A stretch of 64,000 nucleotides of DNA from Cryptomeria japonica (lineage: Eukaryota; Streptophyta; Pinopsida; Cupressales; Cupressaceae): contig NC_081409.1 in NCBI RefSeq assembly GCF_030272615.1, forward strand, positions 20,398,260 to 20,462,259. Reading direction: 5' to 3'. The stretch's first letter is position 1; each line of letters starts with the position of its first letter. Position numbers and translations under genes: made by a program. Below are positions 1 to 10,418 of the stretch, piece by piece. Below the pieces are notes generated by a model. It searched no databases. It saw only the letters and a list, made by a program, of their open reading frames with translations, and was not told the DNA's origin.

Positions 1-2
1 AG

Positions 3-821
3 AAGGAAGTTCTTCCTTTGAAAGATAAAACTAATGTCTTTCCTCAAGAAGATTCCCAACCCATCCCTATGGATGTGACTATGTCTATATCTAATAAACT
101 TCCTGAAAGTAGACCTATCCCTCCTCGTCATGATGGACTTGGTCTCCTTCCTAAACCAAAAATTCCTCCTTTATATGGAGCAGTTCCTCCTCTGTCCTTT
201 TATAGAGAGAAGAGACCTTCTTCTTCTCCTATTGTCCAGCCTAAGAGACCACAACCTAAACACCCAAGTGCTAAGGATGAGAACATTCCTCCTCCTCAAT
301 CTTCTCAACTTCCTACTAAGACTAGATGAAATCGTTCTGCACGTGAACGCCGACGAAAGCGTCGTCTTAGAGCTCAAGCAGCTGCTTCTCAAACTTTGCA
401 ATCTCCAAAAACACCTTCAACAAGCATTATTCCATTTTCTCCTCAGCTGGACATTGAGCCTAAATCTCCTAAACATAAGATGCATGATGGTTTTGATCCT
501 GTGCGAGTTAAAGATCCTATTTTTATAAATCTTGATGATGATATAGATGAAAATGTTATTCATGATGAAAATGTTACTCCTCTTGCTTCTGATAGTGAAT
601 ATGAACTTGTTGATATTGATAACCATTTATCTAATGAATTTTCTAAAGCACTTATCCTAGCTCCTAGACAAGAACAACGTGGCTCAGAACATGAACATAG
701 CCCTTGTTTGGATCTTGTGATAGCTCCATCTACTGTGTTGGATGTTCCTCCTCTAGCGTGTTCCCTGCCTTCCCGAAACATTGATCAGCAAGATCGGGGG
801 GTAGATGACGTGCTAGACTAG
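3..821 (+). pseudogene. C-terminal part of element A Gag/protease-type polyprotein
   Basis: One reading frame runs from the window edge to a TAG at 819-821, broken only by a TGA at 327-329. The protein is Pro-rich (repeated IPP, PLYGAVPP and PKRPQPK segments), then has a dense Arg cluster just after the stop (ARERRRKRRLRAQ), and ends in an acidic stretch (NLDDDIDEN). The same order of segments is found in G3 at 33190-33914 plus 41569-41629, so this is a real family protein. In G3 it follows a Gag and protease-like region, so here only the tail is in view. It ends about 745 bp before the 3' LTR with no reverse transcriptase between. The function of the tail is unknown; the Arg cluster could bind RNA or act as a nuclear signal (inference). 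Confidence 0.75.
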
Positions 822-1565
822 TTTCATTAGCATAGTAGATTCTTTCCCCCTCTCTTTTGTTACTTCTTCTATATGTTACTCTCATTCTTCTATTTGTTGT
901 CCTTAGTGTTGTCTACTTGAGGACGATGCAAAGCATTGAGATCTCTCGATCTCTCTCATGTTGACTCAAAAGACACATGTGTTCCCTTCTTCTAGGTGAC
1001 CTTCCTTGATTGGGGAATGAAGAACAATTATGCATACATACATATGATATATATACATGAATTATCATATAGCATACTGACCCCAAGGAAAGCAAAGTCA
1101 CCTCGTGCTTTGTGTTTGGTGTCTATTATCCTTGGGTTTATCTCACACTTGGGGGCTAAATCCTTGCGATAACGTGCTCCTTTCCTTTCTCATTTCTTAT
1201 GTGTATCACTACGTTAAAACAATCACCCCCGGTGAGGCGTGTGCGATCACTTTAACGTAGGGGGGCATACATCCCGTTCATATCTTTTCAAGATACTTGA
1301 AAATTTCTTGGCAAATTTAACCTTGCCTTGAAAATTTTTGATATCTTTCTTGCATGACTCATAGTGAGGGAACCTTACTACTGACAGTCATGGTTCTTCC
1401 TCGTGATCTTCCCTTTTACTTTGTCAATCGAAGTCATAAGATCCTTAGTCCACTGGGGGCTTGGTGTGTCTTGCCTCCTTGACGTGGTGAAAGCCTTTCA
1501 ATGTTGTTTCCTTGTACTTTACCGGAAGTATGAGTATACATACTCCCGCTAAAGTGGGGGCTAAA
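822..1565 (+). other. 3' untranslated region of element A with PPT-like tracts
   Basis: No coding potential is seen. The segment aligns by eye with 41630-42369 of G3. It holds a stem-loop (arms 1209-1218 and 1251-1260, perfect 10-bp stem, CTACGTTAAA/TTTAACGTAG) with a small inner TCACC/GGTGA hairpin. It ends in the polypurine tract AAAGTGGGGGCTAAA (1551-1565) next to the LTR. A near copy of the tract end, TTGGGGGCTAAAT, lies at about 1148-1160. Confidence 0.6.
1551..1565 (+). promoter_or_regulatory. Polypurine tract of element A
   Basis: AAAGTGGGGGCTAAA lies directly before the TG of the LTR. The same tract precedes the G3 3' LTR at 42355-42369. In LTR retrotransposons it primes plus-strand DNA synthesis. 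Confidence 0.75.
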
Positions 1566-1751
1566 TGTAGCGTCCTAAAATTGCGACATTTGCAATTTCG
1601 ACTGCATTTCGGTCTTCACGATGGCGACGCAACACGCAACCTGAATGGAGACCCCGAAACCTGATTACGACACTGAAAACTGCATTTTCTTGCACCCTGG
1701 CCTGAACCTCCTTGCACCCTGCTGTCCCGGGAGGTGGGACCAGAGCGCCCA

Positions 1752-1779
1752 GCGCCCTGGTCCTTCAGGACCAGGGTGC
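1752..1779. repeat. GC-rich palindrome in element A LTR
   Basis: CCCTGGTCC (1755-1763) and GGACCAGGG (1768-1776) form a perfect 9-bp stem around a TTCA loop; a G-T wobble and two more pairs extend it to 12. Partial direct copies of the arm (CCAGCGCCCTGG) lie on both sides, so it looks like a small local amplification. Confidence 0.7.
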
Positions 1780-1917
1780 CCAGCGCCCTGGTCCCTGGGT
1801 CCTATTTTGGGCCCGGTCTCCTAAGGGGTCTCGGGTCTTTTTGTTTGCAAATTGGAAATTAACTTTCCTGGTCGGCCTAAGGTCGGGAAAATCAGTCTAT
1901 CAGCCCTAATTGACAAG

Positions 1918-1924
1918 TATATAA
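1918..1924 (+). promoter_or_regulatory. TATA box of element A LTR
   Basis: TATATAA, at the same relative place as 23576-23582 and 42666-42672 in the G3 LTRs. It is the likely Pol II promoter core of this LTR family. Confidence 0.55.
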
Positions 1925-2784
1925 ACTACATTTTTCTCTCTCATTTGGAGGAATGGATGAGAAGGACATATGTATACAAGCATGGAAACTATACTAAAAC
2001 ATTCAAGCATTCAAGCATTCCTTCTAAGTCTCCATTCAAGGCTAAGTGTTGCATTCAAGACAAGGATTCAACCATTGAAGAGGAGATCACATACAACATA
2101 CTACAACAACATACAACATCTATACCTTCGCACATAAGGATACAAACATCCTTAGAACAAGGTATTAGTACTTGTTTTACAGTCATTTACATTTACAGCA
2201 CTTGCTCATTTCTTGGTTAATTCCAAAACCGGGGTTTGACCTAAAGGCAAACCCCTAATCCCTAACCCCCCAATCGTCTTCGCTTTTCTATGTGTAGGTT
2301 GCAGGTACATGGCTGAAATTGAAGATCTGGAATCCTTGTGCAGAGACGAACAGATCCCCCTTCGTTTCGTGGATTTTTCGGAGGACCGTGGCGCCGGGCG
2401 CCATCGTCCTGACAACTTTTGCTCAAATTTGCAGGACAGCACCGTATCGATATTTTACTACTAATTCCAGGTCCGCAGCTTCATACTGTATCCCTATCTC
2501 AGTTTATAAGTGAATCTTTGTCATTTTCTATGCATTCCTAGCTTAATTCTTCTATGCACATTCTTTACAAAAGAGGGTAGCCTTGCTGTCTTAACCCTTG
2601 AAACTCATTTAGCATCCAATCTTGCATTGTGTGGGATTGGATCTTGTGGGTTTCAACCCCTCTTTTGAATGTAAAGTCTCTCCCCTAAGTGAAAACCATC
2701 AACCCTAGTGAATCTCCCCTCTCTCTCCTCGGAGTTGGAAGAGGGGAGAGCAACTAGGGTTCGATCGCGATTTTCCACTTTACA

Positions 2785-5700
2785 TATAGTATATTGCCTT
2801 TTCCTTGCCGTCATCAACTTGTTGTGCTAGGAGTGCCCCCAGTGCTGTTGGAGTAGCTGATATGTAAAGTAACAATGGTTGATCTGGAATTGGTGGCATC
2901 AAGACTGGTGGGTTCAAAAGATAGTCTTTGAGCGCCTGAAAAGCCTGTTGACAGTTCTCATCCCATTTGAACTTGATATTTTTATGTAGCAGGTGCTGGA
3001 AAGGATTACACTTATCTGCAAGTTGTGCTATGAATCTTCATATGGACTGGAGTCTCCCTTGTAAAGATCAAAGTTGACTGATGTTCCTTGGTGGCGGCAT
3101 GTCCAAGATAGCCTTGACTTTTGCTGGATCGGCCTCGATTCCTCTTTTAGACACAATGAATCCTAGGAGCTTCCCTGAGGTTACTCCAAAGACACATTTC
3201 TTTGGATTTAATCTTACTTTGTACTTTTCCAGCCGATCAAAGACAACTGCAAGTATGTCTAAGTGTGTATCTCTATCTATTGACTTTCCTAAAAGATCGT
3301 CAACATAATCTTCCACGGTTATGTGCATGAGATCATGAAAGATAGTAGTCATCGCTCGTTGATAAGTGGTGCCTGCATTTTTCAGCCCAAAGGGCATGAC
3401 GTTCCAACAGAAGGTTCCCCATGGACAAGTGAATGATGTTTTATGTTGATCTTCAGGTGCAATCTTGATTTGATTATATCCAGAAAATCCATCCATTAAG
3501 GATAACATTTCATGACCTGCTATGAGATCAACGATCAAGTCTATGTTTGGTAATGGGAAATCGTCCTTTGGGCAAGCCTTGTTGATATCTTTGAAGTCTA
3601 TACATATTCGGATACTGGGATCTGGTTTGCTGACAGGTACCAAATTGGAGATCCATTCGGGATAATCAATTGGTCGTATGAATCCGACATCCAATAATTT
3701 CTCCAGTTCTGCCTTGACGAGTAATGCCACTTGTGGATGCATTTTCCTCAATTTCTGTTTTACTAGTTTTTCCCCCGGTTTGACTGTCAAATGATGCATA
3801 ACCAAATCCGGATCCAGTCTAGGCATATCAGTGTATGACCATGCAAAGTTGACTTGTCGTTCCTTGAAGAAGCTTATGAATTTTGTCCTTTCGGCCTCTG
3901 TCAAAGATTGCGCCAAGAATATGTTGTGTGGAACCTCTTCTGTACCAATATTTGTCTTTATAGTCTCCTCTACCAACATGGATGATTTTTCCTCATATGA
4001 TGCTGGGAGAATGTCGAGCCTTCCATCTTCGGGTGCCTCAGAGAGGTTTTCGCCCTCAGATACGTCCTTTCTTTTTACTTTTTTGGGGTCAGATAGCGCC
4101 ACAGTGTGGTTTTCGCCATAAGACCCTTGTTTTGTTCTTATTTTCACATTTTTGCGACTAGAAGGCCCGACACCCTCACCGAAGTATGCCATGTTGTTGA
4201 GTTCTATGGTGTATCCTGCTTTGTGGTCTCCAGGGGGAAGATCATCTCGAATGCCAAGATAGTCGACAATAGCTTCGTCATTTTGAAATGTATCAAATTG
4301 TGCTGGTCCTTCATGATCCCAGTCAATGAGTTGGGGGTGAACAAGGGGAAGGTCATTAGTGTTTTCAGAGTTCGCTGGACTAATAGTGAAGATGTGTTTA
4401 TATTCAGGTATGTCAAGGCAATCGTCGAGGTCATCGATGGCACTCTCCTCATCAGTTTCGATCGTGAGCGAATCCAAATTGTCATCACTAGTAGCGCCTT
4501 CTGGGACAGGTGTCCTCATCCTATGCAATTTCAACCTAGGACCTTGAAACGAAGACTATGCGGGATCCTTATGGGTTGGTTCTTGACCAACTCTGAACTT
4601 TTTGTAAAATTCCTCCTCCTCTGTAGGTTCATCTGGCTCTCTGAATGTCTCGGTGAGCTCATAGTCACTGGAGGATTTGTCTGAACCCCATTCCCACTCA
4701 TTAGAATCTGTGGAAGGATAATCCTCTTGTTGAACTTCGGCAACTTTGATTCGCCATGCCTCTTTTGTTCTATTATTGTGAATCTTGGAATTCAGAAAAC
4801 CAAGTCCCTTGGAGCATTCTCTTCTTGTAGTTAGCTCAGGTTGTAAGGGCTCCATAACACCTTCTTTGCGTAACCCGAGAGGGATTTTTCCATCATACCC
4901 GAATTTTTGTAGAATTTTAAAGCCTTTGCCATAGTTCTCACAGGGTATAATAGTCTGATCATGTGTGTCCTCTTCACTATCTTTATAAAGCATTTTGTAT
5001 AAATTTTCCTCTTCTAGTTTGCCCCATCTTTGAAAGATGGTAGGATCCCATTTGAGTATCATGATGGAGATTTGCTTGTTAGGATGTGGCCTCCCATATT
5101 CTTTTGGAGAGCTTATGACTTGTCGTAAAAACATTGTTTGATTCAAAGTGTATTCTCCCATGCCTTTGTCTTGAAACTTGCCTCTAAGTTCACCTTGTTT
5201 GGATGTCGAGGGTTTTAATGACTCAGGATCAATGTATGCTGAAGAAGGAGTAGCCTCACGATTACTGGGAATGATAGTCTTAGTATGTGATCTCAAGTTA
5301 TTGCAATATATGAACGGATTTGGATCACCGTTAACTGTTACCTCGACTCCATTATGAGGAAACTTAAGGCATTGATGATATGTTGATGGGACTACCCTCA
5401 TTTCATGAATCCACGGACGTCCTAGCAATATGTTATACGTGAGATCTAGATCTAGGACTTGACAAACCACATCCTTTGTGACTGGTCCTATTCTTAGTGG
5501 TAAGGTGACTGTGCCCTTGGATGAGCGCTCTTCATCATCATAAGCCTTGATGGTGATTTGATTTGTAGCATTCACAGCCTTGTCAGAATATCCCAATTGT
5601 CTTATGGTACTCAAGGTACAAATATTTAGACCTGCTCCTCCATCTATCAGGACTCGCTTGATTCTATGTTTATGTATGAAAGCTTCAACGTGTAAAGGTG

Positions 5701-8197
5701 CATTATGTGGCTGACTTATGGAGGCGTCATCGGCTTCTGTGAACGTAAGGGAATGTGGAATGGAAAGGTATCCCACCATGGCTTGAAACTGATCCACGTT
5801 CAGATCCGTAGGGACAGCAGTGTCTCTCAAGATTTTGTCAAGGATAGCTTTATGTGCAGGGGATATACGTAGAAGCTCCAGAATGGAGATGAGCGCGGGT
5901 GTCTTCCCTAATTGTTCTACAAGGTTGTACTCAGGCTTGATTGATAAAGGATTGGTATTCTTAGTGGAGGTACCTGGCAATGTAATCTTACCTCGATGGG
6001 TTGTAACATGACATTCAGAGGTAGATTCGGAGGAAGATCCCACACCTTTTAGGACAATCTTAGGTCTCTGAGAAGGATTCTCAGGATTTTTGTTTTTGAT
6101 AGTGATAGTAGAAATATGATTGTCCATCGAGATGTGATTGATAGTAGAATCATAATTGTAAGGTGCTCTAGTGTAATTGGCTTGATCATCTGTGACTTTG
6201 CCTTTTCCTTTGTCATGTTTTGGGAATGGTTCCTTAAACATCTCATGCTCTTGATTAGATGAATGTCCCTCAATCTCAATGTCGCCTCTATCAATGAGAT
6301 CTTGCACAATGTTTTTCAATCGATGGCAATTACTTGTCTTATGACCCTTGCTCTTATGAAACTCACAAAATTCATCATCATTCCACCAATTTGGTTTGAC
6401 CTTTGGTTCATATGGAGGAAAATCTGGAACTGTGATCACTTTGTTTGCCACAAGCTTTTTGAATACTGATTCAAGTGGTTCTCCCAATGGGGTGTACTTC
6501 CTTCGCGGTTTAGCAGTTGTTTGATTGTTCACCTGATTGTTGGTAGAACTTGATCTAGAAAAGACGAACTTTGGTCTCACTGTATTGGCATCAACAACGC
6601 CATCATTAACTGTGTTCTTGTTCTTGTTCCAAAATTTTGGTTTGTCCTTTCCCTTAAAGTCCTCTTTGTTTTCTTTGAATAGCTTGATAACTCCTTGTTC
6701 AATTAAGACCTTTTCTGTTGCTAGGCCCTTTTCAATAACATCCTTGAATGTAGACAAACAATCTTTCCTGAGATCATATCCAATAGCCTTGTTAACATTT
6801 TGTGTGAACATTTCTACCATTTGTTTTTGCGGGATTTCGCAAGAGCATCTGCTAGCTAAGTTTCTCCATCTCTGTAAAAATGTTGCGAAAGATTCTCCTT
6901 CCTTTTGTTTCGTATTGCACAAGGTAGTAATTGAGACATCTGTTTCAATGTTGTAAGAGAAATGCTGAATGAATGCCTCTGCCAAGTCGCCCCATGACTT
7001 AATACCAGGAGGTAATTGAGAAAACCATTCCATAGCTTGATCTCCTAAGCTCTGTGGGAACAACCTCATCAAGTATGTTTCTTCTGTCGCTACCTCAATG
7101 CAAGCTATGAAGAATTGTCGTATGTGTGCCTTGGGGTCTCCTCTCCCTCTATATTTGTCAAATTTTGGCGTTACAAAGTGTGGAGGAAATGGAGGCATTA
7201 GAATGCTCTTATCAAAGGGATAAGGACATATATCTCTCATAGTGTATGTAGGTTTTGATGTACTCATGTCCTCCATTTTCTTTTGTAGATCCCTAATTTG
7301 TTGCTCCAAATTATTCTTGGGAGGGGATTGATTTCTTGTAGCATACCCCATGTTTGAAATGCCCATTTGAGGAGGAGCTTGTTGCATGTATGGATGATAC
7401 TGATCGTAGACATGTCCATATGGAGGTCTATATTGTTGCAACATATATGGAGCACTTGGCATAACTTCATGTTGAGGGACTCCATATCTATTTTGTGTAT
7501 ATAAACCATATTCAATAGGCCTTTCATTTTCCATTGTGTTGCCCCCAATTTTGACATGAGGTCTCCTTGTGTCAAAATTTTGAGGATGTCCTTGAGTATC
7601 CACTTATTTTGATTGATCCACACCTTGAGCATGTGTTTGAGCATAAGGCCTCCATGATGGTCTTTGAGTGTAAGTATCATATGTTTGAGCTTGTGTATGT
7701 GGGATTGCTGGTTTTTGAAGCAAAACTGATGGTGACTCAGGCATCATATTATTCGGTCCTCTATTTCCTCCACTATTTGGTCTCCTTTGATCCATGTTGG
7801 GTTGAGTTTGCTGTGAGGGTCGACTTTCTATAAGTTGAGATAAGTCAAAATCATGCGGTATTTTAGCTGCACTTTGTGCCATCATGTGTAAAAAGTATTG
7901 ATGATCTCTCCTCATTATCTCTTCAACCAATCTATTGAATTGAGGATTCATTATGGATTCTTCTATGTCTGCTGATAGTATTGAAAAATTGTCAACATTG
8001 TCATTGTGCGTAGCATTGTTGTTTATAGTGTTTGTGCTTTCCAAATTTGGATTATGTCTATAAACATTCATGTCTGGTAATGTAGTGTGCTCAGGATTGT
8101 AGAATAGATCATTGTCATACTCATAAGAACTCATGTTTACGGATTCTTGAGCTTCTTTAGCTATTCTCCTAGATTTTTGAAGGCGGGTTTCAACCAT
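2785..8197 (-). pseudogene. G1 gag-protease-RT polyprotein (interrupted)
   Basis: One frame from the ATG at 8197 down to 2785, about 1804 codons, with four stops: TAA 7604-7606, TAG 4556-4558, TGA 3068-3070 and TGA 3038-3040. No frameshift was found. Domains in order: Gag (retrotransposon Gag motif near PKFDKYRGRGDPKAHIRQFF, about 7190-6790); a zinc-knuckle-like FC-EFH-x3-GH-x4-C (about 6373-6327); an aspartic protease with IDGGAGLN (active site about 5645-5630) and the ILLGRPWIHEM block; a G-patch-like segment GKGF...GYDGK...GLGF (about 4965-4830); and RT with YVDD at 3307-3296. The last residues read KEKAIYY, the start of gypsy RNase H. The start MVETRLQKSRR is usual for this Gag type. At least three stops fit CGA or CAG/CAA changed by C-to-T. 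Confidence 0.9.
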
Positions 8198-8693
8198 GAA
8201 CTAGGTGTTTGACCAATATGTGAGAGACTAGATGAAAAATGACAAGAGTATGGAAGACCAAGAGTTGTATGGAGTGTAAATGAATCTTGAGGTGTACTTG
8301 CAATGTCCAAAGTGTAAGACCAAGTATGTAAGTAGTAGAGTAGGTGTGACTTCCAAAGAGAGGATAGTTTCTCTTGATGAGGTAAGCTGACCTTGACTCT
8401 AAGTAAGACCAAATGAGACCCAAAGGTAAGAAACCTTGATGAGGGACCACTTAGCAAAGTGTAGTAGTATGTAGTGTGTTGACAAAGTATGATGAGGACA
8501 AGCAAGTGACCTTTTGACTCAAGTTCTGACAAGTATGAATGTAAAATGAGATGTAAAGCAATGATGGACTATATGAAACCTTAGAACAAGCTGAACGATA
8601 GATGAAACCTGAAGAGACAACCTAGGAAGCTCAAGTATACCGAAACTAATTTTATTTTGTTTGCTGGACTGTTAAAGTTTTCAATTCCTGACA

Positions 8694-8840
8694 CAGACGC
8701 CTCTGTATACTTCACAGACGCGATTCCTAGACACAGACGCCTCTCTATTTGACATAGACGCTGTTGAAAACACAGACGCTATTCTGCCCTTCACAGACGC
8801 GCTTATATGACTCAGACGCGGTTCAAATAGACACAGACGT
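8694..8840 (-). repeat. Phased CAGACGC array, gag-proximal cluster of G1
   Basis: Eight copies of CAGACGY (one as TAGACGC), usually preceded by CA, start at 8694, 8715, 8734, 8755, 8773, 8794, 8813 and 8834. The steps are 21, 19, 21, 18, 21, 19 and 21 bp. The bases between copies are not conserved, so this is a short spaced motif, not an ordinary tandem repeat. In the sense of G1 it reads GCGTCTG. Confidence 0.9.
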
Positions 8841-10051
8841 GTTTCTGTAACCTTAGTGCAATTTTTCCAATGTGTGAAGTTGTTTTGTTGTGACCAAATC
8901 CGACTGTTTGACTGTTTTTTGTGACAAGAGGACACAATGTTGATGACCCAATGTTTGCAAACTGTTTAGACTCCAAAAGTGTGTTGTTTGATGTAAAAAG
9001 TTTTGCATACACTTGAAGACACAAAAGACACAATGTTTTGTTGTTTTGTCTTGAATGTTTGAGTGTTTAGCATAAGACAAGCACAAATCTTAGGGCTGGC
9101 CAAGACAATAGTTGTTGATCCCACATAGGGTTTTACCCCCGAGGCTACGCTATTCAGAGCGGATACTTAGATGCTTGACCTCACTGGCTCCACCCTCGGC
9201 ACTCACTTCTCGAGTCAGCCAAGCATCAGTCCCCATGAAAACTCCCCATGGCGAACATTGTATCTCTACTAAGAACCGTATGTGTGTGGGCCGCTACCAG
9301 AGGTCCGACCTCCTGCCTCAACAACTAGAAGGATTTGGGCTTCTAAAACAAAAAGGTGCTAGTAAGGGCATCCGCTCGTGTGGCCATACATGCGGCACTT
9401 TCAGCTCTGTAAATACAGAAGGCTCCCAGCTGGTAGGGGTTACGCCCTACAAATGATCAAATAAATTTGATCAAACGGGTTTATGGGGAGACATAGTGTC
9501 AGTATGAACTAATCAGCACACGTTATTCATAGTTTTCACCATGAATACATTTGATTATAGTGGTTTGGATGAGGTGGGTTTTCCTCGCTACCACTTGGGT
9601 TGTTCTCTTCTCACTAGTAGTCCTAATGACCACACGGGAAGATAGGCCCTCTAAAGATTGAACAAAAAGAGCCTATTGCTCAAGACACAAAAGACAATGA
9701 TTCAATTTTAGTGCACCAATTGAAGTGTTTGCTAGTCTATGAAAACAAGGCACACAATAAAAATCCAAAAACCCTTGCCAAGGCCCTGCAACAAAATTGT
9801 TAGTAGTTTGGGTTGTTTCAAATGACCACCCCTTCCTGCAAGCACACAAGTTAGGTAAATTTTAGAAAACCCAAAAAGACTTTGTGAAAAGGGGCCTTCA
9901 ACAAAAACGTATTTTGCCTTCAAAGCAAGCTGCACAAACTTGGTTAGCTAGATCTGCAAGGGTTAGCCGAAAATAATCCAGATCTGAAACCCTAAGTACA
10001 AAATCCGAAAACCCGAATCAAAGAAAAATTAAAATTGCTAAACAGAAAGCA

Positions 10052-10264
10052 CAGACGCTGCTATACCAGACACAGACGCGTCTGTATGACACAGACGTTG
10101 TTCTATGATTCACAGACGTGATCAGAGGTCACAGACGCTGTTAAATGACGCAGACGCGATCTGATGCAGTGCAGACGCGGTTTGGAATCACAGACGCACC
10201 TTTCGGAAACCTGCAAAACAAAAATTGGCAAAAACACAGACGCGATTCACGATATTGCAGACGC
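10052..10264 (-). repeat. Phased CAGACGC array, primer-site-proximal cluster of G1
   Basis: Ten copies of CAGACGY start at 10052, 10073, 10092, 10113, 10132, 10151, 10172, 10191, 10237 and 10258. Steps are 21, 19, 21, 19, 19, 21, 19, 46 and 21. Related CAAACGC units follow to about 10310. The copies stay CG-rich in a window where CG sites are widely decayed. Confidence 0.9.
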
Positions 10265-10400
10265 TTCTGAAACACAAAAAAGCGATCCAAACGCTCGCAA
10301 ACGCGGAAAAAACCTAAAATGTCGTCGAAAATTATCCGATCTGCAACTTCAAAAATGCCAAATCTGCAATAAAAATGTTAAATGCAAAGGGACAAGAGTC

Positions 10401-10415
10401 CCACCGGGTGTGCCA
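10401..10415 (-). promoter_or_regulatory. Primer-binding site of G1
   Basis: In the element sense TGGCACACCCGGTGG starts three bases after the LTR end (CATATACA). It has the TGG start of a tRNA 3' end complement and resembles the G4 site TGGTGCCCACCGTGG. The exact tRNA is not assigned. Confidence 0.6.
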
Positions 10416-10418
10416 AAA

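Larger units (their letters stand above)
1566..2784 (+). repeat. 3' LTR of element A (1219 bp)
   Basis: Starts TGTAGCG after the polypurine tract and ends TTTACA. It shares start, TATA region, a conserved hairpin and end type with the two G3 LTRs (about 1163 bp each). A TATA box TATATAA is at 1918-1924. A perfect 8-bp stem GGGGTTTG/CAAACCCC is at 2231-2255. A GC-rich palindrome (12-bp stem, 1752-1779) is not seen in the G3 LTRs. On the right the next base continues the antisense RNase H frame of G1, so the element sits inside G1. The expected target duplication TATAG (2785-2789) cannot be checked because the left end is outside the window. Confidence 0.85.
8198..10418 (-). other. G1 leader region (untranslated) with phased motif arrays
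   Basis: This 2.2-kb stretch lies between the primer site and gag and shows no supported gene. It has two clusters of a CAGACGY motif (8694-8840 and 10052-10264) around a GC-richer core (about 9110-9665). Part of the core (9550-9662) resembles 59384-59515 in the G4 leader: TTGATTATAGTGG, then a CTACC/CTACTT block, then an AGGCC-CTCTAAAG type block, in the same order. G4 has the same overall plan, which suggests a working part of the genomic RNA such as packaging, dimer or translation control (inference). Confidence 0.7.

Noticed and set aside
130-528. Overlapping plus- and minus-strand open frames over the A tail
   Set aside because: Leu-rich shadow frames of a Pro- and Arg-rich coding sequence; the conserved frame shared with G3 is the real one.
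3068-4534. Endogenous pararetrovirus (caulimovirus-type) RT
   Set aside because: LTRs, tRNA primer sites, a Gag of retrotransposon type and gypsy order are present, and no movement-protein motif is seen. These are LTR retrotransposons.
8161-8532. 123-codon minus-strand frame overlapping the gag start of G1
   Set aside because: Overlaps gag in another frame, composition is untypical, and the G4 stretch at 57565-57951 is not similar.
9112-9456. 114-codon open frame on the plus strand in the G1 leader
   Set aside because: Antisense to G1, no motif, and the GC-richer core makes long frames by chance. The matching G4 segment has no similar frame.
8694-10264. CRISPR-like array (short repeats with unique spacers at about 20 bp)
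   Set aside because: The repeated word is only 7-9 bp, spacers are 12-14 bp, and the context is a plant retrotransposon leader. CRISPR repeats are 21-48 bp in prokaryotes.
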